Assembly: GCF_013393945.1 (NCBI RefSeq)
Contig: NZ_CP040297.1
Location: 5,488,001 to 5,552,000 of the forward strand
Direction: 5' to 3'
Source of the DNA: Nostoc sp. TCL26-01
Lineage (GTDB): Bacteria; Cyanobacteriota; Cyanobacteriia; Cyanobacteriales; Nostocaceae
Length of the DNA: 64,000 nucleotides
Below the pieces are notes generated by a model. The model made no database searches. It saw only the letters and a program-made list of their open reading frames with translations, and was not told where the DNA came from. Both the position numbers and the translations under genes were made by a program. Shown here piece after piece: positions 52,464 to 61,719 of the stretch (the first letter of the stretch is position 1; the number at the start of each line of letters is the position of its first letter).

Positions 52464-52868
52464 TTACGGATTACATTTACCGTCAGCACAATAAGCAGAT
52501 TGATAAGTACTAGAGCGTTTACCAAACAGGGTATAGCGATTGTCACGGATTTGGGCGTAAAAGCGATCGCCTACCCATTTTACCCCTGGCAAGGCTCGAT
52601 AGGCTTCTACAAATACGCTGCCAAGGGGTAACAAGCGGCCGATTTCTTCAGCCGCATCACTACCTTGCCAACGTCTTGTGGGTGTATTGCCATCAATCAG
52701 AATCATCCCCTGTTGGCAATCTTGAGATGTAATCCCCCATTGGGTGAGGGTTTGCTCATCTTGCATAGGGGTGTAATCAAACAGCTTTCCTTGGTCTAAT
52801 GTTTCTAACAATTGCACTAAAGTAACGCAGAGATTACAGTTGCCGTCGTAGATAACATGATAATTCAT
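52464..52868 (-). CDS. DCC family thiol-disulfide oxidoreductase-like protein
   Basis: A 134-residue DUF393 (DCC) protein, probably cytoplasmic and redox active. The family signature YDGNCNLCV gives C11 and C14 (DGxCxxC). Further motifs are GMILIDGNTPTRRWQGSDAA and LLPLGSVFVEAYRALPGVKW, followed by the C-terminal FGKRSSTYQSAYCADGKCN with two more Cys. These proteins are thought to reduce or exchange disulfides; substrates are unknown. It is followed on the same strand by the XRE-ImmA gene. Confidence 0.83.
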   Translation of the reverse strand: MNYHVIYDGNCNLCVTLVQLLETLDQGKLFDYTPMQDEQTLTQWGITSQDCQQGMILIDGNTPTRRWQGSDAAEEIGRLLPLGSVFVEAYRALPGVKWVGDRFYAQIRDNRYTLFGKRSSTYQSAYCADGKCNP

Positions 52869-53042
52869 AGAATTTACGAATATTTTGATATTTATTTAAG
52901 TATTTAGCACACAAAATATTTTAATATGTAATTTATTATGTGCGTTTTCCCTTAATTATACATTAGGTTTACTTATATACCCTCAAACAACCTCCTTTGA
53001 CAAACAATAATCCAAGCTTTCTGAAACATTGAGTTCATTGTT

Positions 53043-53987
53043 ATGGCTAAACCCAACATCCTTGGGATGAAAACGATGTCGGAAGAGAAAATCTTAACTG
53101 TTGACTTTACTCAAAAAGATGCCTACTCAGAAATACTACCGCGATCGCCTATAATTACCAGCTACCATACCAAATGGGAAGGTCTGCGTTTAGACATTCA
53201 CCAACAACCCGCCCACGAAACGCCGGAACATATCACCCAACAACACGTAATTAGCATCAGTTTAAAACCAACAGTAGTGAAAGCCGAGCGAGTATTTGAT
53301 GGACGCTTTCAGGACGAAAATATAGTCAAAGGAGATGTGGCTATTATCCCAGCTCATACTCACCACATATCACGCTGGCAATCAGATGCAGATTTTTTAA
53401 TTCTCAGTCTGGAACCGGCTTTTTTTACACGTATGGCTATCGAAGCTGGCAATTTAGAAAACGTAGAAATCAAACCGCGTTTTGCTGCACCTGATCCTCT
53501 AATTCAGCAAATTGGCTTAGTACTCAAATCGGAACTAGAAGCTGATAGTCAGGAGAGTCGTGTTTACATTGAATCTCTCACAACCACACTCTGTATTCAT
53601 CTGCTGAAACACTATTGTGTCACCAGTGAAACAAATCTCTACTATCCCAAAGATAAGGGTTTATCACACTGGAAACTACGACAAGCAATTTCCTACATTC
53701 AGGAAAATCTGGACAAAGATTTAACTTTGCTAGATATTTCTAAGGAAGTGGGCATGAGTATGTATCATTTTTCTCGTCAATTCAAACAATCAACTGGTTC
53801 TGCACCGCATCAATATATTATGAATTGCCGAATTGAACGCGCCAAAAAACTACTGACGCGAACCAACACAACTATTGATCAAATATGCGAACAAGTGGGT
53901 TTTCAAAGCCAGAGCCATTTTACCAATGTCTTCCGTAAACTCATAGGTATTACACCCAGAGCTTACAGAGAACAGGTGAAAATTTAG
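53043..53987 (+). CDS. AraC family transcriptional regulator
   Basis: Regulator of 314 residues. The N-terminal cupin-like ligand part is about 30-180 (QQHVISISLKPTVVKAERVF, VKGDVAIIPAHTHHISRW). The C-terminal AraC domain is about 210-312 with two helix-turn-helix units: LTLLDISKEVGMSMYHFSRQ and IDQICEQVGFQSQSHFTNVF, followed by RKLIGITPRAYR. The start is uncertain because ATG codons at 53067 and 53076 are also in frame and no good ribosome binding site is evident. The next genes are dps and a pirin, on the same strand but separated by gaps, so regulation of them is only a guess. Confidence 0.9.
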   Translation: MAKPNILGMKTMSEEKILTVDFTQKDAYSEILPRSPIITSYHTKWEGLRLDIHQQPAHETPEHITQQHVISISLKPTVVKAERVFDGRFQDENIVKGDVAIIPAHTHHISRWQSDADFLILSLEPAFFTRMAIEAGNLENVEIKPRFAAPDPLIQQIGLVLKSELEADSQESRVYIESLTTTLCIHLLKHYCVTSETNLYYPKDKGLSHWKLRQAISYIQENLDKDLTLLDISKEVGMSMYHFSRQFKQSTGSAPHQYIMNCRIERAKKLLTRTNTTIDQICEQVGFQSQSHFTNVFRKLIGITPRAYREQVKI

Positions 53988-54267
53988 ATAGGGGAGCAGG
54001 GGAGCAGAGGAGCAGAGGAGAATAATTAATTACTCAGCACTCACAACTCAGCACTCAGCACTCCCTCACTCCCTCACTCCCTCACTCAGCACTCAGTACT
54101 AAAATGAGCTGCAAAACAGGCCAAATATAGCGTATTCAGCTTTTTACGGCATCCATCAATAGAATTTATATTTGCCTGGATGCTATCTATCGTTAGAGAG
54201 TTTCGCTAAATGGGCGCTTAATACTACTATCTAGAGAGTTAATTCGTAGAAGCCATTAGGTAGAATC

Positions 54268-54834
54268 ATGAGTGATAATACTCTGTCATCACGTCTCTAT
54301 CCCACTCGCATTGATATTCCTGCTGAAGCACGAGTGCAAATTGTCGGTATCCTCAACCAAACTTTAGCAGCCACATTAGACTTAAAAACTCAGGCCAAGC
54401 AAGCCCATTGGAATGTTAAAGGGACTGATTTCTATCAATTGCACGAATTGTTTGATGAATTGGCTGGTGAATTAGAAGAATTCATCGACACTGTTGCAGA
54501 AAGAATTACAGCTTTAGGTGGATATGCTGTGGGTACAGTTCGCACCGCCGCTAAAGCTTCTATCCTGCCAGAATTCCCCTTTGATATTTTGGATGGAAAA
54601 GAGTATGTAGCAGCGCTAGCCGATCGCTTTGCCCCTTATGCTAAACATATCAGAGAAGCGATCGCTAAAACTGATGATTTAGGTGATGCTGATACAGCAG
54701 ACCTTTACACCGAAATTTCTCGCACTATTGACAAGCGTCTCTGGTTCTTAGAAGCCCATTTACAAGTGTCAGAAATTAAGGGAGAAAATGGTGTCGCTAG
54801 TAGTAAAACTCAACAGCCTGCTAGTGTGAGATAA
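54268..54834 (+). CDS. dps: Dps ferritin-like DNA-protection protein
   Basis: Dodecameric ferritin-like protein that stores iron as ferric oxide and shields DNA from peroxide. The 188-residue product has the Dps helix pattern: KTQAKQAHWNVKGTDFYQLH with the metal-binding His47 and His59, then ELFDELAGELEEFID with Asp63 and Glu67. A central loop follows, then VAERITALGGYAVGTVRTAA and ISRTIDKRLWFLEAHLQVSE. These residues form the ferroxidase centre at the dimer interface. A terminator hairpin follows. Promoter and peroxide/iron regulation are expected but were not identified. Confidence 0.94.
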   Translation: MSDNTLSSRLYPTRIDIPAEARVQIVGILNQTLAATLDLKTQAKQAHWNVKGTDFYQLHELFDELAGELEEFIDTVAERITALGGYAVGTVRTAAKASILPEFPFDILDGKEYVAALADRFAPYAKHIREAIAKTDDLGDADTADLYTEISRTIDKRLWFLEAHLQVSEIKGENGVASSKTQQPASVR

Positions 54835-54888
54835 GCTTTCTTTAGGGAATCTGTAGTCACCTTTCTTATTTTATTTTTGGTAAGCTAT

Positions 54889-54926
54889 ACATCCTCGATT
54901 TCTGCAATAAATCGGGGATGTATTTT
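54889..54926 (+). terminator. Rho-independent terminator of dps
   Basis: ACATCCTCGATTT and AAATCGGGGATGT (54889-54901 and 54909-54921) form a 13-bp stem with one T-G wobble and a short loop. It is followed by ATTTTATAG. Its position about 55 bases after dps fits an intrinsic terminator. Confidence 0.7.
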
Positions 54927-55091
54927 ATAGTATCTTTTTGGTAACTACAGCACTTTTTAGTACGTACTTTTCATTTCCTATTGCAATAATTTACTATTTA
55001 AATAGTTCAAACAGAAGCCGAAAAAACAGCAAAATAATCGGGGCGGAGTATCTCTAAGAATTACGAATTATCAAATTACCGAGGTGAATTT

Positions 55092-55808
55092 ATGTCTCAA
55101 AATACAATTACTCATCTAATTCATGATAGAAACGCACGGGGTCGTAGTCAAACTGGTTGGCTCGATAGTTACCATACATTTTCCTTCAGTAATTTTTATG
55201 ACCCCAATCGGATGGGATTTCGTTCTTTGAGAGTAATTAATGATGATAGAATTGCTCCTGGTGCGGGATTTCCTACACACGGTCATCGTGATATGGAAAT
55301 TCTTACCTATGTTTTATCAGGTGCAGTAGAGCATAAAGATAGCTTAGGTACTGGTTCGGTAATTCGTCCGGGTGATGTACAAATTATGAGTGCAGGAACG
55401 GGAATTCAGCACAGCGAATTTAATCACTCACAAACTGAACCTCTCCACCTATTGCAAATCTGGATTTTACCTGATGAAAAAGGATTAGCACCTAGATATG
55501 AACAAAAAGCTTTTACTTTAGCAGATAAACGGGGTAAGCTCCGTTTAGTTGCGGCTAAAGATGGGCGTGATGGTGCTGTAATTATTCACCAAGATGTTAA
55601 TTTGTACGCCTCTATTCTCGAACCTGGTGATGTGGTGAGTTATCATGTGCAAGGCGATCGCTATGCTTGGTTACAAATTGCTCAAGGTGTAGCCAATTTG
55701 AATGGTGAAGAACTCAGAGCAGGCGATGGTGTACAAATCAACAGTGAGGAACAGTTAGAAATTAGTACTAATATCGGTACAGAATTTTTACTGTTTGATT
55801 TAGGTTGA
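55092..55808 (+). CDS. Pirin family protein
   Basis: A bicupin of 238 residues. The N-terminal cupin has PTHGHRDMEILTYVLSGAVEH and IMSAGTGIQHSEFNHS, the pattern of the pirin metal site (two His, Glu and His). The C-terminal cupin (about 150-235) is LRLVAAKDGRDGAVIIHQDV. Some bacterial pirins (YhhW) are quercetin dioxygenases; many act in redox or metal signalling. The start has GAGGTG six bases upstream. It lies 265 bases after dps on the same strand, an arrangement that may reflect a joint role in iron or oxidative stress. Confidence 0.88.
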   Translation: MSQNTITHLIHDRNARGRSQTGWLDSYHTFSFSNFYDPNRMGFRSLRVINDDRIAPGAGFPTHGHRDMEILTYVLSGAVEHKDSLGTGSVIRPGDVQIMSAGTGIQHSEFNHSQTEPLHLLQIWILPDEKGLAPRYEQKAFTLADKRGKLRLVAAKDGRDGAVIIHQDVNLYASILEPGDVVSYHVQGDRYAWLQIAQGVANLNGEELRAGDGVQINSEEQLEISTNIGTEFLLFDLG

Positions 55809-55872
55809 GATTCCTTCATCATGCACTCAATAGGCATCGACTGAATGTAATTTTGTGTTACCGAAAATCCTT

Positions 55873-55901
55873 GTAAAGACGTAGCATTGCTACGTCTCTA
55901 C
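55873..55901. repeat. 29-bp near-perfect palindrome, copy 3
   Basis: GTAAAGACGTAGCA and TGCTACGTCTCTAC around one base, with a single G-to-A change (GTAAAG) in the left arm. It lies 65 bases after the pirin gene. Same family as 7164-7192 and 37385-37413. Confidence 0.6.
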
Positions 55902-56007
55902 TTCCTCTTTTTTTGGCTAGGGGGGATAGTTTTTGCTGAAAATCACAGCAATGTACTTTGCAAACAACCTCTTGCATCTCTACATACAGAGTTTTAGAAA
56001 ACTACAA

Positions 56008-56790
56008 TTACCTGGGTAATTGAGGAGGTTCATATTGGAACCATTGCTGATAGATTTGCTTGTATTTACCATTGGATAAAATAGTTGCTATCCCTTGATT
56101 AATTTTGTCTAAATAGGGAGATTTTTGAGGTGTGGCAATACCGTAATATTCTTCTGTGAGTAAATCAGCAACAATTTTTATCCCTTTGATTTTGCCATTG
56201 TTAATTGCATACAAAGTAGCAAAAGCATCGCTAATGACTGCTTCGACATTACCATTAATTAAATCTTGAAAAAAATCCGGGCCGGAATTAAAAGTGATAA
56301 TTTTAGCATTGGGAATAGTTTTAGCAAAATCTGCCCCAGTTGAACCAATTTGTACACCTATTTGTCTACCTTGGAGACTTTGAAAGTTTTTGATATCTTT
56401 ATTATCTTCCCTAACAGTAATGGCTAGTCCGGCTTTAAAGTAAGGTCGAGAAAAGGCAATAGTTTTGAGGCGTTCAGGTGTAATGGTAATTCCACTAATG
56501 GCAGCATCGACTTTTTGCGCTTGCAAGGTGGAAATCATGCCATCAAAAGGTAGACTTTCAAAGTTTACTGTGAAATTTGCCGCTTGAGCGATCGCTTTCA
56601 TCAAATCAATATCAAATCCCACCACTTCACCTTGAGGCGTTTGGAATTCAAACGGAATAAATGTCGGATCTGTTGCTACCTTGATAACTGGTTTATCTGG
56701 CTGTATATTGGGTGAGGAACTATTACAGGCAATAATCAATAATATACAAGCCAAACTCAGAATTAAATGTTGCCACTTAAAATTAAGCAA
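56008..56790 (-). CDS. Amino-acid ABC transporter substrate-binding lipoprotein
   Basis: Extracellular binding protein (260 residues) of the GlnH/polar amino-acid class. It has a lipoprotein signal with Cys22 (LIIACNS), then the family opening IKVATDPTFIPFEFQTPQGE, VVGFDIDLMKAIAQAAN, LQAQKVDAAISGITITPER and GVQIGSTGADFAKTIPN. The ligand is likely a polar or basic amino acid, inferred from family only. No permease or ATPase gene adjoins it. The gap upstream holds a palindromic repeat and then the NACHT gene on the other strand. Confidence 0.87.
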   Translation of the reverse strand: MLNFKWQHLILSLACILLIIACNSSSPNIQPDKPVIKVATDPTFIPFEFQTPQGEVVGFDIDLMKAIAQAANFTVNFESLPFDGMISTLQAQKVDAAISGITITPERLKTIAFSRPYFKAGLAITVREDNKDIKNFQSLQGRQIGVQIGSTGADFAKTIPNAKIITFNSGPDFFQDLINGNVEAVISDAFATLYAINNGKIKGIKIVADLLTEEYYGIATPQKSPYLDKINQGIATILSNGKYKQIYQQWFQYEPPQLPR

Positions 56791-56826
56791 TATTTCCTGC
56801 CAAATAAATCTAAGTAATATTTAAAT

Positions 56827-56961
56827 GTAGGTTGGGTTGAGGAACGTAGGCGTAAGCCTTCTCGGAGAGTAACCCAACACCAAGATATACATTGAGTTCC
56901 TCAGATCATGTTGGGTTACGCTTCCCTACGGGACGCTACGCGAACGCTACATCCAACCTAC
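56827..56961. repeat. Dispersed palindromic repeat of the GTAGGTTGGGTTGAGG family
   Basis: It begins GTAGGTTGGGTTGAGGAACG and ends CATCCAACCTAC, with inner AACCCAAC/GTTGGGTT and a CCTACGGGACGCTACGCG segment. Related to 6911-7005. It lies between the divergent amino-acid-binding protein and NACHT genes and therefore overlaps their promoter region. Confidence 0.6.
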
Positions 56962-57019
56962 TAAATACTACTACATCATATTTAAGTTAGTATGAATAAA
57001 ATAATGTATTAAAAACAAC

Positions 57020-60000
57020 ATGAGTCTAGAACTGGCAACCTTGGCAACTGGACTAGGGAAAGCAGTACTTCCAGGAATTGCAAAACAAGTGGTTACTAAA
57101 CTTAACAGTCAATTCAACCCTACAGACTTAGAAAAAGCCCTACAATTCGGAATCAACTCTGCTGAAAATGGTGATAAAAAGCAACCTGTGACGCAGCAGC
57201 TATTCTATCATTGTGATGACAAGCAGAGTGCAGATATTCTTCAGCAGTTTCTCAAAGATACGGGAGTACAAGAAGAATTACAAAAGCCTCTCAAAGATCA
57301 GACTACGCCAAATCTAGAATTTCTAATTGCTAAGTTTAAAGATATTACATCACAAAATTCCCAATTAAAATTTCCCCCACAGAGTATTGAAAATTGGCTT
57401 AAAAGATTCACTGATGCGTACTTTGAGCATACGAATACATATTTAAAATTCCGGCTTGCCAAGGCAGATTATCTTAAACAACTAGTAAAATATTTTGATG
57501 ATGTAGAATTTGTGGGATTAAAAGTAGCAACTAGAGAAGAAGAAAAGTTTGCCAAGCTGCCAGAGATTTTTGTGATGCCTAATGTAGTTGAACAGGCGGA
57601 TTATAGAGAATTTAATTTTAGGCAATTTCTAGGATTGAAGAGTTTAAAAGATAATCAGCTTATTGATAAAATCCAGGACAAATTATCTCAGGATGAACAA
57701 CGTAGTGAAAGAAAATTTTCAGCCCAACAACTGCTGAAAGAAAGCTCATCTGGTAAATTTGTTTTATTAGGGGAACCGGGAGTTGGTAAAACAACTTTGA
57801 TGAGTTACTTTGCTGTCATCCTGGCAGAGAATCAAGCTGAACAACTGGGATTACCAGCAGATATAGACTTGCTGCCAATTTTGATTAGAATTAGAGATTT
57901 AGCTAGAGCCGTCAATCCAAACATCTTAGAATATATCCGAGATTTTGCTAAAAATATATATCTTAAAGCCGAGTTACCAAAAGGTTTCTTTGAGCATTGG
58001 TTAGAAGATGGACGAGCATTAATTCTCCTCGATGGCTTAGATGAGATTGCTGACGCAAGCAAGCGTTATGAATTCGTAAAAAATATTGAAACCTTTCTCG
58101 GACAATATTCACAAAATCGGGCGATTATTACATCACGTCCAGCCGGTTATAGCCGAAATTATTTCCGCACCGATAATTTCCCACATTATAGATTAGAAAA
58201 ATTTGATGATAGCCAAATTGACTTGTTTATCCAGAAATGGTATGACAGTCGCTTACCAAAAAATCCAGAAGAATCACGACAATGCCAAGAAAGTTTAAAG
58301 AAAGCATTAGGGGAACAAGCACGAATTAAGTTATTAGCACGCAACCCGTTACTCCTAACAATTATTGCCTTGATACATCGCTACCAAGCTTATCTTCCTA
58401 GACAGCGATATAAACTATATGAACAAGCCGTTGATACTCTCTTGATTAACTGGGATGAAGTCAAGCAAATTGGTAAATGTAAACTTGATTATATTAACGC
58501 CAGCGATATAAAAGAATTGCTGCAACGTCTAGCTTACTGGATTCATACTCAACCAAGAAACGGTGATCAAGAAGGTGGTACACTAATAGATAAAGATGAG
58601 TTAATTACTCAATTAAGTAAATATATTATTGAATTCAATTACCAAGTCCAAAAACATCAAGCTAAAGCTGAAGCCGAACGCTTTGTTGACCACATTAGAG
58701 AGCGTAGTGGTTTGTTAAATGAACAAGGTCAAGATATATATGCTTTTGTGCATAAAACATTTCAGGAATACTTGACGGCTGAAGAAATAAGGGTTCGCCA
58801 AGAAGAAAGCTTTGATGAAGTACTAGAACATATTGAAAAACACCTACATGATTCCCACTGGCGAGAAGTGTTATTGCTATTAATAGCACAACAAAAGCGT
58901 AGCAACCCGAAAAAAGTTATTGAAGCAATTCTGCAACGCCATACGCCTTATGAGCAGTGGTTGCACCGCAATCTTTTGTTTGCAGGTAATTGTTTAGGTG
59001 AAGATTTACAATTATCTGATAGCGATTTGATTACAGATATTTTGCAACGATTAGTAAATTTGGAAGCAGGTGATTTTCGACGAGTAGGTAGCAAGATTAA
59101 AGCTCAGGTTTTTAAAATTCTTTGCAGTTTAAATGAAACTAAGTTTCAATCTCAAGCTTTACAAATTTTGAAAGCGTCAGCAGATTTGATAGGTGAACAT
59201 CGATTAAGAGAATATCGCGCAGCTTTAGGTGAAAAAGAGCAAGTATTAGCAGAATTACTGGCTTTACTCCAGAATCCGATTGAAGGTGTGCGTTTCTCTA
59301 CTACTGAGGCATTAGGTAAATTGGGCAACACTGTGCCAGAGGTAGTCTCACAACTGCTGGCTTTACTCCAGGATAAGAGTGAGCTTGTACGTTACTCTGT
59401 TGCTTCTGCATTGGGCAATTTGGGCAACACTACGCCAGAGGTAGTCTCACAACTGCTGGCTTTACTCCAGGATAAGAGTGAGCTTGTACGTTACTCTGTT
59501 GCTTCTGCATTGGGCAATTTAGGCAACACTACGCCAGAGGTAGTCTCACAACTACTGGCTTTACTCCAGGATAAGAGTAAGCTTGTGCGTTACTCTGCTG
59601 CTTCTGCATTGGGCAAATTGGGCAATGCTGCGCCAGAGGTAGTCTCACAACTGCTGGCTTTACTCCAGGATGAGAGTGATAATGAAGATGTGCGTTCTGC
59701 TACTGCTTTTGCATTGAGCAAATTGGGCAATGCTGCGCCAGAGGTAGTCTCACAACTATTGGCTTTACTCCAGGATGAGAGTCAGCGTGTGCGTTGCGAT
59801 GCTGCTTCTGCATTGGGTAATTTGGGCAACGCTGCACCAGAGATAGTCTCTCAACTGTTGGTTTTACTCCAGGATGAGAGTGAGCGTGTGCGTTGCGATG
59901 CTGCTTCTGCATTGGGCAAATTGGGCAACGCTGCACCAGAGATAGTCTCTCAACTGTTGGTTTTACTCCAGGATGAGAGTGAGCGTGTGCGTTGCGATGC

Positions 60001-60241
60001 TGCTTCTGCATTGGGCAAATTGGGCAACGCTGCGCCAGAAGTAGTCTCTCAATTGCTGGCTTTACTTCAGGATAAGAGTGGACTTGTGTGTTCTAGGGCT
60101 GCTGAGGCATTGGGCAATTTGGGCAAGAAATCTAGTGATATTACGGCTACGATCGCACAATGGATATCACAACATCAGGATTCAGAGTATTTGGGGAATG
60201 GGATTGATGTGCTGTGGGAGTTGGTGGTAGCGGAGTCATGA
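57020..60241 (+). CDS. NACHT NTPase with C-terminal HEAT repeats
   Basis: A 1073-residue STAND-type ATPase. Residues 1-230 form a helical N-terminal effector/adapter region with no motif that I can name. The NACHT domain follows (about 240-420): Walker A GEPGVGKTT (251-259) and Walker B ALILLDGLDEIAD (D338, D341, E342), then IITSRPAGYS. A winged-helix/AAA-associated region spans about 420-620. The C-terminal part (about 735-1060) has nine 33-35-residue HEAT units (EVVSQLLALLQDKSELVRYS) that are nearly identical at the DNA level. Bacterial NACHT proteins (bNACHT) act against phages, so an immune role is likely but unproven here. A J-domain gene follows 140 bases downstream. Confidence 0.88.
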   Translation: MSLELATLATGLGKAVLPGIAKQVVTKLNSQFNPTDLEKALQFGINSAENGDKKQPVTQQLFYHCDDKQSADILQQFLKDTGVQEELQKPLKDQTTPNLEFLIAKFKDITSQNSQLKFPPQSIENWLKRFTDAYFEHTNTYLKFRLAKADYLKQLVKYFDDVEFVGLKVATREEEKFAKLPEIFVMPNVVEQADYREFNFRQFLGLKSLKDNQLIDKIQDKLSQDEQRSERKFSAQQLLKESSSGKFVLLGEPGVGKTTLMSYFAVILAENQAEQLGLPADIDLLPILIRIRDLARAVNPNILEYIRDFAKNIYLKAELPKGFFEHWLEDGRALILLDGLDEIADASKRYEFVKNIETFLGQYSQNRAIITSRPAGYSRNYFRTDNFPHYRLEKFDDSQIDLFIQKWYDSRLPKNPEESRQCQESLKKALGEQARIKLLARNPLLLTIIALIHRYQAYLPRQRYKLYEQAVDTLLINWDEVKQIGKCKLDYINASDIKELLQRLAYWIHTQPRNGDQEGGTLIDKDELITQLSKYIIEFNYQVQKHQAKAEAERFVDHIRERSGLLNEQGQDIYAFVHKTFQEYLTAEEIRVRQEESFDEVLEHIEKHLHDSHWREVLLLLIAQQKRSNPKKVIEAILQRHTPYEQWLHRNLLFAGNCLGEDLQLSDSDLITDILQRLVNLEAGDFRRVGSKIKAQVFKILCSLNETKFQSQALQILKASADLIGEHRLREYRAALGEKEQVLAELLALLQNPIEGVRFSTTEALGKLGNTVPEVVSQLLALLQDKSELVRYSVASALGNLGNTTPEVVSQLLALLQDKSELVRYSVASALGNLGNTTPEVVSQLLALLQDKSKLVRYSAASALGKLGNAAPEVVSQLLALLQDESDNEDVRSATAFALSKLGNAAPEVVSQLLALLQDESQRVRCDAASALGNLGNAAPEIVSQLLVLLQDESERVRCDAASALGKLGNAAPEIVSQLLVLLQDESERVRCDAASALGKLGNAAPEVVSQLLALLQDKSGLVCSRAAEALGNLGKKSSDITATIAQWISQHQDSEYLGNGIDVLWELVVAES
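59229..60130 (+). repeat. Nine tandem 99-bp HEAT repeats inside the NACHT gene
   Basis: Units start at 59341, 59440 and 59539, exactly 99 bases apart; the first two differ at one base of 99. Units at about 59842 and 59941 are also identical or nearly so. One unit has a two-codon insertion (DESDNEDVRS, about 59670). This points to recent unit copying within the gene. An antisense ORF across the units is an artefact. Confidence 0.9.
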
Positions 60242-60381
60242 GGAGTTGGAAGCAATTGTAATTAACAAGATGCGCTTCGGTGGGGATCATGTATCATCAA
60301 GAAGACATCTTCCGTGAGCATTGACTTAAAGGCTTTCACAGTTCTGTTTTCTTGTAAATCCTGAACTCACTTGCGTCTTCC

Positions 60382-61443
60382 ATGCCTCGAAAAACTACCA
60401 CCACCACTCACTCTAAACCTGCCACCCCGTTGGCACTCTCCCAGCTACATATTCGCTTGGAGGGTTTAGAAAAAGAACATCAGACTCTGCTGAAGAATAT
60501 CAAGAGGAAGCGAACAGAACTGAAGAACTTTGTCGAAAAAATGCGATCGCTCGCAACAGATGTATTTCATCGAGCCAGTCCTAGCTTCAAAAAAATGGCT
60601 GAGATCGATCAAGAAATCCATGCACTGTTTGCCGAAATTTTTAGTAGCCGCAACCTTAGTAAACAAACTGAGAAAAAAATCAGAGCAGTTTATCTCAACC
60701 TCCAGATGGCAGGAATTATTAGTCCAAAGTTAGATAGAGAAGATGCAGATTTAGAGCTAGATGAGATGTTTGATAATAGCGAATCTGAAGATGATGCTCA
60801 AGACTTCAATTCTCGCCACCATCAATATAGACAAGCACCACAGGATTCAGAATTCCCGGCTGTCAGCAGAACCGATGAATCTAGAAAAGTGCGGCAAACA
60901 TTTCTTAGGTTAGCGGAAATCTTTCACCCAGATAAGGTAAAAGATAGCGAAACCCAAATGTACCACACAGAAATCATGAAGGAAATCAATAAAGCCTATC
61001 AAGAAGGAGATTTAGCTAGGCTTTTAGAAATTGAGCGACAGCATGAGGTTGGGGAAACTATTGATAATAATAGTGAAGATGATTTAACACGCAAGTGTAA
61101 AACTTTAGAACAACAAAATGAAATTCTTGTAACTCAATATGAAAACTTGAAACGAGAATTACGCCTAGCAAAAAATACTCCTGAAGGAGCAATGGTTACT
61201 GACGCACGCAAAGCTGCAAAACACGGTGTTGATCCTATTGCTCAAATGTTAGAAACTGTAGAAGTGCAAATTACTTTCGCTTCAGAAATTCGTAATTTTG
61301 TCAAGGATTTTAGCGAAAAGAAAATATCTATTAAAGAATTCCTCAATGGCCCAGCCAATCTCGACTCGTTGAAGCAAGAAATGATGGAAGATATGCTTGA
61401 GCAGATGTTGTCAGAATTGGATGGGGTTGTGATGAATTTTTAG
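60382..61443 (+). CDS. J-domain protein with coiled-coil arms
   Basis: A 353-residue protein with a J-like domain in the middle: SRKVRQTFLRLAEIFHPDKV, with the HPD triad at 182-184, then EIMKEINKAYQEGDLARLLE. The J domain would stimulate a DnaK (Hsp70) partner. It is not at the N-terminus as in DnaJ. The N-terminal 120 residues are coiled-coil rich (LSQLHIRLEGLEKEHQTLLK), and 225-280 is a second coiled coil. No zinc-finger or Gly/Phe region is seen, so it is not classical DnaJ. It follows the NACHT gene by 140 bases on the same strand and may belong with it. Confidence 0.78.
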   Translation: MPRKTTTTTHSKPATPLALSQLHIRLEGLEKEHQTLLKNIKRKRTELKNFVEKMRSLATDVFHRASPSFKKMAEIDQEIHALFAEIFSSRNLSKQTEKKIRAVYLNLQMAGIISPKLDREDADLELDEMFDNSESEDDAQDFNSRHHQYRQAPQDSEFPAVSRTDESRKVRQTFLRLAEIFHPDKVKDSETQMYHTEIMKEINKAYQEGDLARLLEIERQHEVGETIDNNSEDDLTRKCKTLEQQNEILVTQYENLKRELRLAKNTPEGAMVTDARKAAKHGVDPIAQMLETVEVQITFASEIRNFVKDFSEKKISIKEFLNGPANLDSLKQEMMEDMLEQMLSELDGVVMNF

Positions 61444-61550
61444 TCATTGGTCATTGGTCAATGGTCAATAGTCAATGGTCAATGGTCAATAGTCAATAGT
61501 CATTAGCAGAAAAGTAGGTTGGGTTGAGCAACAGCGAAACCTAACAAAGT
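61444..61550. repeat. GGTCATT/GGTCAAT heptamer array and TTGGGTTGAG repeat
   Basis: Units AGTCATTGGTCAATGG run from the J-domain gene stop to about 61506. A short piece of the GTAGGTTGGGTTGAG family follows (61514-61550). A second array of ATTGCCT units lies at about 61676-61704 before the permease gene end. No gene is present in 61444-61719. Confidence 0.75.
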
Positions 61551-61719
61551 CTTGATACTACACCTACACCAGTTGTAGTTTTTAGCCTTAACTGAACCGT
61601 ATTGGACTATAGCCGCGATTTCTAATCGCTAGGGCTAGGGGCAAGATGTGAGTATATATTCATTTTCTATAACCCTATTGCCTATTGCCTATTGCCTATT
61701 GCCTACTTTTCAGCAAGCC

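Noticed and set aside
59700..60011. Antisense open frame over the NACHT HEAT repeats
   Set aside because: It is a mirror of the 99-bp repeats of the NACHT gene; no independent evidence of coding.
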